Shown here: positions 7,970 to 17,862 of the stretch, in pieces | Layout: each line of letters opens with the position of its first letter | Numbering within the stretch: the stretch's first letter is position 1 | Source of the DNA: Cubamyces lactineus | Lineage: Eukaryota; Basidiomycota; Agaricomycetes; Polyporales; Polyporaceae | Reading direction: 5' to 3' | DNA: 64,000 nucleotides | NCBI GenBank assembly: GCA_022376465.1 | Contig: JACDTU010000022.1 | Coordinates: 62,001 to 126,000, forward strand | Notes under the pieces: model-generated | What the model saw: the letters and a program-made list of their open reading frames with translations, nothing else | Told to the model about the DNA's origin: nothing | The model's database searches: none | Program-made: the position numbers and the translations under genes

Positions 7970-9004
7970 ATGGGCCGCCCCCTCTATAGCACCCAAGTCG
8001 CTGACGACAATGCAAGCGACCAGGAAAACCAACAGCCGCTACCCATTCCTCCCCCACTCGCCAGACGCCTCTCGTCGCCCCCACCGGAATACACCTCTAG
8101 GTCACCATCGCCCGCCTCCTCGACGTCGGACCTCAGCACGGTCGGTGTCGAAGACTCTCATCTGGTAGACCACTCCCGGCACCCCGACGTCAACCAGTTG
8201 CTCCGTGCGCTCCTCACCAACCCTACCCCGGTCGTCAATGCCACCGAGCGAGGCTTGCAGTACTTCCTTAGAGAATATCGATGCCTCTACAACGAGCAAC
8301 GGGAACTGGACGCACTGGAAGGGAACCTTGTTGACGCAGCTGACATCGCAGAGGACGCTCTAGACGCTCTTCATGAGGCGTTTGGTGAAGAAGAGGAGCA
8401 ACGGCAAGTCTCGGACTACGACATCGCAGAACGGCAGGCGCGCGCCCTCGAAAACGTCGGGCACCATGCCCACGAGTTACGGAGGTTGGCAAGACACTCT
8501 TTGAACACCACTCGACGGCTCGCCCGGACCACGCGCACATGGAGGAACTTCCTCATACAAACATTTGAACTCCCCGCATTCCGTGCAAGGATGGCGCCAC
8601 TGGCCTCGGTCATCAACGACGCGGCCCCACCTCCCGGAGAACTCCCAGCTGCGGCAAGAAGAGTACCCGGCGAAGCCCGACGCCAAGGGACCTATCTGCC
8701 CTTGTTCCACACCAGAGTCTCCGCAGGAAGCCGTCGGCCCCGTGATCCATCCCCCGACGAGCGTAACGTAAGAGCTCGAAGAGACACCTCGCCCGCCCCA
8801 ATGGACGCTTCGCCAGCCCGACCTGAGTCCCCGCCGTCCCTCCACCCTATCGGCCGCAGCTGCCTAGTCTGTGGGTCGCCCGATCACGAGTACCTGTGGT
8901 GCAGAGACTGGCGATGTGTCTGGTGTTGCGCCACCGCCCCTGGCCATCACCCGTGGGAGTGCCCTCTGCGCCCAGAAGACATGGACGAGCGGTTTACGAG
9001 TTGA
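7970..9004 (+). CDS. third-ORF protein of element 1 with a zinc-knuckle C-terminus (344 aa)
   Basis: Starts one base after the stop of peptide 2; the same frame is open further upstream, but this ATG fits the spacing. The first 80 residues are Pro/Ser/Thr-rich. Residues about 85-210 are helical and charged (ALEGNLVDAADIAEDALDAL, then HELRRLARHSLNTTRRLART). A low-complexity linker follows. The C-terminus has two Cys/His motifs: CLVCGSPDHEYLWC, a CX2CX4HX4C knuckle, and CVWCCATAPGHHPWEC, a knuckle-like second one. This suggests a nucleic-acid-binding, second Gag-like protein. I know no named family. It ends 49 bp before the 3' LTR. Confidence 0.75.
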   Translation: MGRPLYSTQVADDNASDQENQQPLPIPPPLARRLSSPPPEYTSRSPSPASSTSDLSTVGVEDSHLVDHSRHPDVNQLLRALLTNPTPVVNATERGLQYFLREYRCLYNEQRELDALEGNLVDAADIAEDALDALHEAFGEEEEQRQVSDYDIAERQARALENVGHHAHELRRLARHSLNTTRRLARTTRTWRNFLIQTFELPAFRARMAPLASVINDAAPPPGELPAAARRVPGEARRQGTYLPLFHTRVSAGSRRPRDPSPDERNVRARRDTSPAPMDASPARPESPPSLHPIGRSCLVCGSPDHEYLWCRDWRCVWCCATAPGHHPWECPLRPEDMDERFTS

Positions 9005-9040
9005 GCTGGATATTCCGCTGATGGAACAGCGTAGAAGCAT

Positions 9041-9053
9041 ACGAAGGGGGTAA
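9041..9053 (+). other. polypurine tract of element 1
   Basis: ACGAAGGGGGTAA immediately precedes the 3' LTR, the expected position for the plus-strand DNA primer. Confidence 0.75.
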
Positions 9054-9470
9054 TGTTACGACGCTCACTGTGTCACGGTCACCCAGTTTCCTTTTCCTCT
9101 CTCTCCCTCGTGCCTCCGTTATGCCACGTCATCCTTTCCCATGCCACGTCACCCTTTCCCACCGGTTCACACGGCTGTTGTATTACTACCCTATCACCTT
9201 CCGCCACGTCATCGCCACATCATCTGTACTCCCAGCCCTGACTCTACGTAGTTATACTGGACTCTCACGGTACGTGGCGCCTACGTGGCGCTGACGTGTC
9301 CATGTCTCTCTTCCTGTATTTAAGACCAGAGGATCCACTCGGGATCCTCAGCTCGACCTGGTTATCCATTGCCTATTCCTCTGAACCTCTACTCGACTCG
9401 AACTACTGGAGACCTCTGGTCCGATCCCTAGGACGTCGCTCGCTGTGACCGATCTAGGCTCGTCGTAACA
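9054..9470 (+). repeat. 3' LTR of element 1
   Basis: 417 bp; reading both copies in register, I found no difference from 1814-2230. Confidence 0.95.
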
Positions 9471-9475
9471 GACTA
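9471..9475. repeat. right 5-bp target-site duplication of element 1
   Basis: GACTA, matching 1809-1813. Confidence 0.95.
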
Positions 9476-10764
9476 TATGCGCTCAGTCACCCAATCGGAA
9501 CACGTTAGGGTCCCACGCCAGGTGAGTTTTGCATTTTATTACTATCCCCACCTGCCACAGCTTTCGGCTAACGGGTTACTTAGCCTAGCAAGCATGTCCC
9601 AAGACAAGGCAACACGCAGTAGGGGGGCGGAGGCCAATGTTGCAATCAGTAGGGACAGGATATGTGCAGGTGCGAGGGGGGACAAGGGGCAGCGGGCTGT
9701 CCACGTGCGTATAGCCCGCCGGCTACCATCACATCTGTGTCGATACGGATTGCGTGGTCAGCGGGCCCGTATGTATATATTAGTACAGCTATTTGCAGAA
9801 TGTAACGTATATATGCGGTTTCAAACAGTAAACCTACGTGCTGATACGGCTGGATACGGGAGTATATGCGTGTATATGGGGTTCCCAAATAAGCTTTGCT
9901 ATTCTGCAGGAGCGGATATGCACGGATGCATGCGTAGATGGCCAACGCCACTCCAGAACGCCCCGTAAAACATTACGCCCCAGTGCACTTTTTCTGCTAC
10001 CATACGGTCGTGTCCGTGGATCCGTAGATCCCGGATGCAAGCAGAGTGTCCCGTAGTTAATTTTGACTGGGAATCAAGTTCCGACAAGCCAAGCCGGCCA
10101 GCCAGCTGGCAAGTTTAGCGCACGCATAATTACTATATTGGGTTGAGCGTCTGAGTGATTCCGGTGTAGGGTCCACCGCCCGACCGGAGCTTCAAGCTTC
10201 AAGGGCTACGAGCTACTTCAGCAGCTATCAGACTTTGTGCCCATTGAACATCAGTCACCTCCTGGGATGTTGGGTTCTGTTTCCCAGCGCAGCAGTGAGG
10301 TATTATTCAAAATGCAAGTTTATTTGGCAGGGTATCATAGGCTTATAGCGGACGGCCACCGCCCGTTCAAGCAATATCCTCAAATCATATTCAGCCGTAT
10401 GCATATTCTGCCAGTTTCGTTCCTTACGCAGAGGAAGCACAAACATATGAGATTTGTCGTGCATGCCGCAATGAGTGAATATTACAATGCTGAATTCTCC
10501 ACTAACTTACGCAGGTCGCACAGACAGGTCCGCGCACGACTAGTCACGGTTATGGTACTATGTATCTGTAACAGTGTAGAGTGCTCGGAATACCAAGAAC
10601 TTCGAAGTTCGCAGGCCGTATCGTGCGTACCCAAACGGGAGATCAACTTTCCTCACCAATGGGAGCGCGGTAAAGCCAGTCGGGGCAAGTCCCCAAACGG
10701 GACCAAGTCAGGCAAGTTTACCGTGGGAACAAGCCAAGCCAAGCCAAGCGCAAGCCCAACTTAC
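9476..10764. other. right interior of the hAT element, no gene recognised
   Basis: Continues the transposon after the nested retrotransposon. Several open frames of 60-180 codons are present (for example 9477-9968 and 10237-10782) but have no recognisable domain and look like chance. From about 10690 the words CAAGTC, CAAGTT and AAGCCAAG repeat toward the terminus. Confidence 0.45.
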
Positions 10765-10781
10765 GACTTGCGGCAACACTA

Positions 10782-10789
10782 GCCTGTGA
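10782..10789. repeat. right 8-bp target-site duplication of the hAT element
   Basis: GCCTGTGA, identical to 550-557. Confidence 0.85.
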
Positions 10790-11180
10790 TACTCAGACGG
10801 TATCGACCTGCATAGCATGGCATAACAGCATATAGCGATGCTGGTATACAAACTACACTAAGAGTACATGAGAGCATATGAAACGAGTCCGAACATCATA
10901 ATGGAGAAGAACATCATAAATGGAGAAGTGAGTACGAAATAAATAGCGTGCACCAAATCCAATCCGAAGAAAGATAGAATAGACGAGGCAAAAGGGAACA
11001 TACATACACGAACAACGAGCATATACATATGAATGAGAAAGGAAGGTCCGAAAGAGAAACGGACGAGGGCTGTAGCCCTCCTGAAGAGTTTGAAATGGGG
11101 GGAGAAGGATACCACCGGGGCCTCCGCATATGATTGATTGCTTCTGACGAGACCTCACGAGCCTTACCTTCCCAACTCAC
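10790..11180. other. 3' flank of the zinc-finger gene
   Basis: AT-richer sequence downstream of the minus-strand zinc-finger stop codon, probably its 3' untranslated region. No coding segment recognised. Confidence 0.4.
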
Positions 11181-12062
11181 TCAAGCCAATTGCTTCACTA
11201 TCTCCTCCATCACACCTTTCACCTTGGAACGGTACGCCATGTCGGTACACTTCTGGCTCTCCACATGCTGGCAGAGCGCACTGAGGGTGCGGAACGTGAG
11301 GTCGCACCCGCCGTACGCAGAGCAACAGAAGATCTTCTTGATGTGAACAGGGCTTCGAACGTGCGCCCTCATCGGCGGCAGCGACGTGTACGTCTTGCCG
11401 CAGAGAGGGCACCGATACCGATGTCCTTTCCACTTCAATTTCGACTCGACCTCCTGGAGACTACCATAGATACCGTACCGACCTTTGCATGCATTCGCAT
11501 CGGCGTCCGCGACTGTGACGACGTGATCGCGGTCTACGTGAACGGCGACGCGGACGACATCCTCGAGACTGATACCTGAGACGCATGTCCCGGACTCGAG
11601 ATGGATGAGGAGCGCGGCGACGGACACGAATCGCTTCCCACAGGCGGACGACGGGCACTTCACCTGTCGCCCTTGGTGTGTGGCAGAGCGGAGGTGACTA
11701 GCGAGGTTGTCCGCGGACGTGAAGGCACGCTTGCACGGGACACAATACTGGAGGGGATGAGCTTGACAGTAGTGCCTGTGCAGGCGGAAGGCCGACGCGA
11801 AAGCCCTGGGTATACGTGTACCGAATGGCGATGGCGAAGGCTTTCCGGTGAAACATATCGTGCAGCAGTGATGGACGCTACGGATATGTTCGACGAGCTG
11901 CTCGCGAGTCTGAAAGTCATTGCTGCAGATGCGACAATAACCGTGATGCGGACTCTGGCCGAGATGCTCGAGGAGGTCCTTCCAGGACGCGAAATGCTTC
12001 TCACACTTGGTACACTCGTAAGGGACGCGATTGTACTCGAGTTTGTGTAGTATGGGAGGCAT
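11181..12062 (-). CDS. C2H2 zinc-finger protein (293 aa)
   Basis: A single-exon gene with intact start and stop. C2H2-type units succeed each other: YECTKCEKHFASWKDLLEHL, YCRICSNDFQTREQLVEHI, then a divergent finger with a long insert (CCTICFTG to HRHYCQAH), YCVPCKRAFTSADNLASHL, a finger-like CPSSACGKRFVS with HLES, YRCPLCGKTYTSLPPMRAH, and FCCSAYGGCDLTFRTLSALC. Several second histidines are displaced or lie in HX5-6H spacing, typical of fungal proteins with mixed DNA or protein-binding fingers. It is probably a nuclear DNA- or RNA-binding protein; the target is unknown. A minus-strand TATA-like box (TATATAAC, about 12196-12203) sits about 135 nt upstream of the ATG. Confidence 0.85.
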   Translation of the reverse strand: MPPILHKLEYNRVPYECTKCEKHFASWKDLLEHLGQSPHHGYCRICSNDFQTREQLVEHIRSVHHCCTICFTGKPSPSPFGTRIPRAFASAFRLHRHYCQAHPLQYCVPCKRAFTSADNLASHLRSATHQGRQVKCPSSACGKRFVSVAALLIHLESGTCVSGISLEDVVRVAVHVDRDHVVTVADADANACKGRYGIYGSLQEVESKLKWKGHRYRCPLCGKTYTSLPPMRAHVRSPVHIKKIFCCSAYGGCDLTFRTLSALCQHVESQKCTDMAYRSKVKGVMEEIVKQLA

Positions 12063-12478
12063 TTCTGAGCTTGTTGAGAGGGAAAGAGTTGTTTTGTGTT
12101 GTGTTTTGAGATATATTGAGATATAAACGTCAGATTGTTCAGAGAGTAGTTAGTTGTAAGTCGAGGGAGAGAAGCAGATAGGGAGAGGGTCCTCGCCGTT
12201 ATATACGTAGTTCGGGCGTCTATGAGAACAATAGAGCAAGCCATGTGGTGCCCGCGTGGTGGCTGCGCTGCACAGTGCACAGCGACTTTGACTGGAAGCG
12301 TCGCGAACGATCGCGACACTACTCCTCTCTTCTCAGACCTGCGAGCTCACTCGCGCTCTCCCGAGACGCGATGCACATATAATCTAACGCGAGCGACAAG
12401 GCATCCTAACCCACCCTGATTGCTCCTGGTTCACCCCGTTCACGTTAAAACAGCCCGCGCGTCCTACGCTACGCCCTC

Positions 12479-12918
12479 ATGTCGAGTGCTCCTGCATCTG
12501 ACGAGGTCAAGACGACCGCACCTCTTGCGCTCCCTCCGCCACCAACAGAGGAGGAGGCCGAGAAGATCACCATAAACGGCAGTCAAACGTTCAAGTTCGA
12601 CAAGCTCGGTCCTGTCGTAGTGAACAGCGATGGGGTGAGTACCTTGTTGGCTTACCGGCCGGGAGGTTTCCAAGCTGACGGTTTCATCGTTATAGACTCT
12701 GTCGCGCATCGCGAACTGGGAGAACATGGCACCAATTGAGAAGGAGCGTACTCTGAGGATTCTTGTCGCACGTAATCAGTAAGTAGCGTAGTCTCAATCG
12801 TGCAAGGCGGACACGGTCTGATCGTGCGCATCGTAGAGTCCGGCTTGCGAACCAAGAGAAACAGCAAGGCGCTGCCGGCAGCGATCAAGACAAGTTGTCG
12901 ATATCCCATGCCGTTTGA
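12479..12918 (+). CDS. small conserved fungal protein, three exons (106 aa)
   Basis: Exons 12479-12634, 12696-12778 and 12837-12918 join in frame through GT-AG introns of 61 and 58 nt. The first 30 residues are Pro/Ala/Glu-rich. The core reads FKFDKLGPVVVNSDG, then TLSRIANWENMAPIEKERTL, then RILVARNQVRLANQEKQ. I recognise this as a small, conserved fungal protein of unknown function, marked by the TLSRI-NW pattern and the RN-R-L motif. No signal peptide or membrane segment is present. Reading through the second intron would stop at once (CAG TAA), so the three-exon model is needed for the conserved tail. Confidence 0.75.
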
Positions 12919-13228
12919 GGAATTCTGCATAACGATCGGACGCTAGTGTATTATAATCATTGGTCTTGTATTATACTGTTACATACGATGCGATGCATGT
13001 ACTAAAGGTTTTGCCCTTGAGTATACACATCCTTGCTCTCGGATGATACTCCGTCATTCCAAGGGTCGGACCAGATTGGTCCTAAACTGACTATAGAATA
13101 TGCATGTATAAGAACAAGGACTATCGCAGTGCGTATCGGGTAAACTCGCCGTATCGAGTAGACTGAAACCGGCCTTTGACGACTGTCTTCGCAGGCCCGC
13201 TATTTCATGAAGTTCAATAAAGCAAGTT
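12919..13228. other. intergenic, no gene recognised
   Basis: Short A+T-richer stretch after the small conserved gene; nothing further supported. Confidence 0.4.
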
Positions 13229-13742
13229 ATGGCATATGTCAAGAGCCGTATCATAGTGGTTAAAGCGAAACGGCCCGATGGCGGTCAATCTATCGAGGAC
13301 CACCTTCCAGAGGCAACAGGTCAAGCCATCGCTTTGGCCGAGTGCGTACTGTGATGCTAGCACCCAAATTCTGCTTGCTGAAATGCGGGACAGCAAACCG
13401 GTCAGATATTGTCTAACCAACGGCACCACCTGGCTCTTTTCGCTGTTTACGAAGGATGCCAGTGGTGATCGAGTTGCATACGAAGGCAGTAGGGTCAATA
13501 TCAGGGCCGATACCATCGATGATTCCGAAGACCTGTTCGAACTCGATGTTCGTCGGGTCATGGAACAGTTGCATCATTGGGTACGTTATAATATTCCGCA
13601 TTCTGCGCCTCTCCTACGATTTGTCTAGCTTGTCTCTACCGTCGATCCTTTGAATGACCCGCTCTACACGCTTTCCTCGCTGGATTCACTTTGGAAGTAT
13701 CTGCTATTAATCGTAATACCCTACATTTATTCACGAGGATAA
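13229..13742 (+). pseudogene. broken fragment of a basidiomycete hypothetical protein (restriction-endonuclease-like fold suspected)
   Basis: Frame 1 from ATG 13229 reads IIVVKAKRPDG and IEDHLPEATGQAIALAEC, then hits TGA at 13352. The protein continues in another frame (YCDASTQILLAEMRDSKP, VRYCLTNGTTWLFSLF, VMEQLHHW) to 13580. After a 48-nt GT-AG intron it ends LVSTVDPLNDPLYTLSSLDS and TAA at 13742. The shift lies between about 13345 and 13365. Similar segments (VxVKRPDG, then an LTNGTxWxF strand) occur in proteins expanded in mushrooms, often with a PD-(D/E)XK-like core. The N-terminus is missing and the frame is shifted, so I call it a pseudogene; a sequencing error would be the alternative. 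Confidence 0.6.
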
Positions 13743-13833
13743 GCGCTACTGACCTTGAACCGTTACTGTTTCAAACGCTTTCCGGGCCCGTAGCGCAGAC
13801 CTACTGACAGGTGTGCGCAGCCTGTCTACTACA

Positions 13834-14086
13834 ATGGCAGAGACTGCGTTTGGGACTGCGGCCCAGGTGCGCACGCGGGTGCGGATCATTGAACTCAACC
13901 CCGGCGGCCACTACGAGTGGGTATACCCTCGAGATGCAGTCCGGAAGGTGTGCAAGAGGATCAAGGTACGACGCTACAGTCGTTCGCGTTCGCGACGAGT
14001 ATAACCCTGTCCCGCCAATCGCCTAGACCATCAACGAGCTTTCCGCCATGAAGACGCATCGTGAACGAACGCAAATCGCTACTTGA
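13834..14086 (+). CDS. small hypothetical two-exon ORF (63 aa)
   Basis: ATG 13834 to 13965, a 61-nt GT-AG intron, then 14027-14086 with TGA. The peptide contains RTRVRIIELNPGGHYEWVYP and CKRIKTINELSAMKTH. It is basic and has no signal peptide. I do not recognise a family. It may be a piece of a larger decayed gene together with the fragment just upstream. Confidence 0.35.
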
Positions 14087-14298
14087 ATACTCAAGAACGA
14101 CGGGCATACAGTCTAACGAGCGCAACATCCTTCAATGAAAACCAACAAAATGTCCATGTTCACAAGCAAAAGGAGCCCATCCTTCGCCGCCGCCCCACAA
14201 ATGCCCATCATCCTGATCGGTTACGAACCGCCATCGATGCCTTCGTGTCCGGAAGGCAGGCAGAAGTCGAAGGCATGTGTGGTACAGCGAGTCGGCTC

Positions 14299-14990
14299 CT
14301 AGGCCGCGGTTGCTGCCGCAGGCTCGGTGACGTACACCACGGTTGAGACGACCTCAGTGACCGAGGTCGAGTAGCGGTCGACAGTCACCTCCGGGTAGAC
14401 ATAGGTGACGACCGTCGTCTGGGGCTCTATGGTGAGCTCCGGGTAGATGTAGGTGCGAGTCGTCGTCTCCGGAACAACGGTCGTTGTCTCCTCGAGGTAG
14501 GTGAGCGTCCTGGTGATCTCCTCGACTGTGTGTGTGGGCTCGACGTTAGCGAAGGTCTGCGTCACCATCTCGGTCACGACCGTCTTTTCGCCGTCGATCG
14601 TCGTAGTCACGGGGAGGGTGTTCTGGACCGTCTGAAAGAACGTGACGTCCGTCGAGAACGTCTCCGGGACCGCTGTCGTGACCACCTCGTAGTGCGAGGT
14701 GACGTGCGTCACCGGTACGACGGTCTCGATGACCGAAGTGAGGGTCGTCGAGTAGGTCTCGGGGCGAACGGTGCTGACAGCAGAGGTAAGCGTCACGGAG
14801 CGGGTGTTGCTGATGACAGTGGGGACAACGAAGGTCTCGACGGTGGTAACAGGCTCAACGACGGGAACGGCGGAGCCTAATCAGCGAGCGAGTCGGTGAG
14901 TACTAGCAAAGAGACATGTGAAGGTGAGGTCAGTGACTCACTGCGAGCGACAGCAAAGGCGGCGAGGACGAAGCCAACGAGGTGCATCAT
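14299..14990 (-). CDS. secreted Thr/Val-rich low-complexity protein (208 aa), signal-peptide-exon family
   Basis: Exon 1 is 14942-14990 (49 nt) and codes MMHLVGFVLAAFAVAR, a signal peptide; a phase-1 intron (14877-14941, GT-AG) follows; exon 2 is 14299-14876. The mature part is almost all Thr, Val, Ser, Glu, Pro and Tyr in short beta-like repeats (SVIETVVPVTHVTSHYEVV; TRTYIYPELTIEPQTTVVTY), with no cysteine and no C-terminal hydrophobic tail. It should be secreted and heavily O-mannosylated; the role (cell wall, adhesion or effector) is unknown. A TATATAAA box at 15104-15112 is about 115 nt upstream. The gene has the same exon design as 29898-31231 and 47651-48812. Confidence 0.78.
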
Positions 14991-15112
14991 CTTTCTTATG
15001 AGTGTATGCGTAGGAAGAGAGAAGTAGCGAGTGACTGCTCAGAAGAGAGAGATGCAGGACGAGGCTCGAAGTGGAAGTGCAGACGAAGGACTATGTGACC
15101 TGGTTTATATAT

Positions 15113-17530
15113 CGCTCGTGCGCCCGATGCAACGCCGAGCACTGTGGGGATGCTTATGCAGGTCTTCCTCACTCTGTAGAATGTCGCTGGCGTCTTCTGA
15201 TAGTAACGGCCGATTCATGATGGTTTTCGTTGCCGCATTTGGTGTGAAGGCCTCCAGCGTACACGGCAGCAAGGGTCAACCGTCCCTTCTTTGGCTCCGC
15301 TTGCATGCAAGATGGGCAGGGACCACTGCCTGTGACAGGAAATAAGCACTCGGTCGCCGTCGCGGCCCCGGGAGGAGATCTCATCGGTAGCGTACAATTC
15401 AACGCCTACGTCCGTCTACGTTCAGCGCACAGCCTCGTATTGAGAGATCACTCACCGGCAGTGATCCGCGCGATCGTCCATTCGTTGACCGTACGCAGCT
15501 TTAGCATCCGTGAGTGCGACGATGTAGCCGTGCACCGCCTTTCAGTGGCAGCCGTCCGGAGAAGACCGTCTGAGCCTTGTAGCTAAGCTGTTTCCGACAT
15601 GGTGTTCACAAGTAACCCGCACAAACCCGCGCTGTCAACGGTCAACGTCCGCGTTGCAGTCGTATCAGACGTACGATTCGTCGCATAACAGCGATTTCGC
15701 CATCCACGTAACCCACAGTACTTATGGCCTGTGTCTTCCTTAGACCCCGTCAGCTACCTATCACTACAGCCCCAGAGATGTGCATACATGCAGACCTGCC
15801 AAGCTAGTGCAGTTTTTGTTCAGTCTGTTTCGCTCACGATGATCAGGTAGAAAGAGCTCACCAGGAGTACGATCCGTTGAGATTAGAAAGGCATGAAAAA
15901 GAAACGGTCTCACCGTGCTTCGCTTCGCGCCACCCTGCCATGGACCGCAGCATGCTGCATGGGAACGTTGCAAAGTTCAAATTGCCCATGTAGAGTCGTG
16001 GGCCGGGCCCGGAGACCTGGGCACCATGTACGCCCCCCAAGCTACTCAAGATCTCCAATTTCATGAGGGAGCGTACCTCCAAGGGAACTTGTCAAGGCCT
16101 CAGAGAAATTTCGCCGCCGCCGGTTCGTTCTCAAACCAAACACTGTGTCTCTCTTCTTCGCACGTCGAGTCGCTTCTAGGTGAGGCTGGCCACTCGGGTT
16201 CACGTTGCCCGCGTGAGACGCGGACGGCATCACTGAGCGCGGTAAGTATAAAAATTATACTATGGTTATCAGTAGATCAGATTGAAGGAGATGTCGGCTT
16301 CGTGAGTGCTCGAACTCGCCACAAGTCTCTAGTCGCTCAACTAGAGCCACCGCAAAGGACCATGCGCCTCGTGTTGAAGCCTGCACGGTAGAGGTTCGAC
16401 AATTCCCGTCAGGCATACGATTCCCAGTGCATAAGTCCGTGCCATTCATGCGTAGCAAGAAGCGTCAGACGTAGAGTTAAGAGTAACATTGAAGGGGGGG
16501 TGTTGATACGAAATCCAATAAGGGTATGGACTTCGGCATCAGTTTACCGGTTTGATGGGGACGACTCCAAATAGGTGCAAACACGACGCCACAGCTCCGG
16601 CCGGAGCTGAGCGCTAGACGAACCTTGCCACCTGCTTCTTACCAAGGGCCCAATCCGTCAGAGATTCCTCGGACTTCACTGTGCGCAGCGCGAGCTCACC
16701 CGATACCACAGCGGCGACTTGTTGAACAGTGTGCTTGTCAGGGTGCACATGCAGAGCTTTACCACAGCGCTACCCTTCTCGCCAGACTGAGAACACCTCG
16801 GATAACGAATCCTTTACTTATGTCACCGGGTGCGGGTCATTTACTGCGAGTACTGCACGCTGATGTACTGTAGTTGATTCAAGTGGTGCGAGGCCGCTGA
16901 CGGTCGTCGTGTTGGTAGCTCCCTGTGTCTTTGCCATGTCACGCAGGGCCCCTCCTACATCGTCATAGCTGCTATCATTGTCAGCTCCTACGGCGCGGTG
17001 GTCGCCTGGCGCGCGAGCTAGCAGGCCGGAACGCCAGCTATGCCGGCTGTGGCATGAGTGTATGCGGCGAATGACGAGTCCTGTAAGCCGTTCACAGTCC
17101 GCATACCACGCGGTTGCGTACTCGCGTTGGTATGCTGAGCACGAGCATGTTCCTCATCATGGGAGGCTCCGCGTACTGCGAGCCGCTATTCCTGCTACAG
17201 CCTACAGGTAGCTATGCATGGACTCACACGGGCGTGTGCCTTCCCTCCGCGCTACTCTATTGTGGTTCTTGCTAAGTTGATACTACCAGTTTCCCGCTAT
17301 AAGCCGGTGGCATTCTTCTTGCCGTAGTCCCATCCTTGTCCGTAGATAGACTACTGGAGAACTATTAGTACACCCCCGCGCAATCCTGTGTCGCTCTTTT
17401 CGTAGCCTGAATTATGATTCTTAAACGCAGTAAAACGACCACCCCTAGTGTGAGTCCCTGTGAGCTCGGGGTCCCACCCAAACGACATTCCACGAGTAAC
17501 ATTCATGGAGAGAACAAAGTAAAACGTCAC
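15113..17530. other. 2.4 kb without a supported gene
   Basis: No open frame here resembles a protein. At 16490-16500 a purine run (GAAGGGGGGG) is followed directly by TGTTGATACG, which looks like a polypurine tract abutting an LTR start. No matching partner or target duplication is visible, so a decayed retrotransposon end is only a suspicion. Confidence 0.35.
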
Positions 17531-17626
17531 CGACACCAGTAGGGTTCGAACCTACGCTCCCAGAGGGAAACAGATTGTACGCCTTTCGGTTCTAATCTGT
17601 CGCCTTAACCACTTGGCTATAGTGTC
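17531..17626 (-). tRNA. tRNA-Ser (AGA) with a 14-nt intron
   Basis: Acceptor stem GACACTA/TGGTGTC with discriminator G, long class-II variable arm (TTTCCCTCTGGGAGC), T arm GTAGG-TTCGAAC-CCTAC. The anticodon stem ACAGA/TCTGT encloses TTAGAA, then the 14-nt intron CCGAAAGGCGTACA, then A, giving anticodon AGA. An A run just to the left (TTTT on the minus strand) serves as a Pol III stop. Confidence 0.95.
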
Positions 17627-17862
17627 ATATTAGCCGCTGGTGTGGCAAATCCCTCGTCCCCATGGCTGTTATTTAGGCCGTCCCAGAGCCGCAACACGGC
17701 AAGCGTTGAACTTGGAAGCAAGTTTTATAATCAGTCCAATTGCCTGGGGGTGTCCGCACACGCCATGAGATTGATCCACGCGCCAATTTGAGAATGTCAT
17801 GCAGAGATATATGCTAGTCGTACAGAGTGTATTACATGCTTGTCGCGGCCCACTCCTCGTGT

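Larger units (their letters stand above)
1814..9470 (+). mobile_element. Ty3/gypsy chromovirus-type LTR retrotransposon, apparently intact (element 1)
   Basis: The 7657-bp element is bounded by two 417-bp LTRs that are identical by eye and start TGTTACG and end CGTAACA, within a GACTA target duplication. Order on the plus strand: LTR, priming site, AUG-free leader, gag, pol (protease, reverse transcriptase, RNase H, integrase, chromodomain), three further small cistrons, a purine tract and the second LTR. RT-RNase H before integrase makes it Ty3/gypsy (Metaviridae). The C-terminal chromodomain and fold-back priming site place it with chromoviruses and near the Tf1/sushi type by mechanism. Identical LTRs and undamaged frames imply a recent insertion. 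Confidence 0.96.
558..10781. mobile_element. hAT-type DNA transposon, non-autonomous, split by a nested Ty3/gypsy element
   Basis: The left end (558-574) reads TAGTGTTGCCGCAAGTC and the right end (10765-10781) is its exact reverse complement, a perfect 17-bp terminal inverted repeat. The flanks carry an identical 8-bp duplication, GCCTGTGA, at 550-557 and 10782-10789. An 8-bp duplication and a TIR starting TAGTG fit the hAT superfamily. Subterminal regions contain repeated AAGCCAAG/CTTGGCTT and GACTTG/CAAGTC words, also usual in hAT elements. Without the nested retrotransposon the element is about 2.56 kb. I find no transposase (no RNase-H-like hAT core, no BED finger), so it is probably mobilised in trans. 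Which strand is sense cannot be told. Confidence 0.82.

Noticed and set aside
9477..9968. 163-codon frame after the right LTR of element 1
   Set aside because: No transposase motif or other domain; composition like the noncoding surroundings.
14530..14880. Plus-strand frame rich in Asp, Gly and Arg
   Set aside because: Antisense shadow of the Thr/Val-rich secreted protein.
16300..16355. tRNA-like segment with TTCGAGC on the minus strand
   Set aside because: The T stem and acceptor stem do not pair and no anticodon arm forms.
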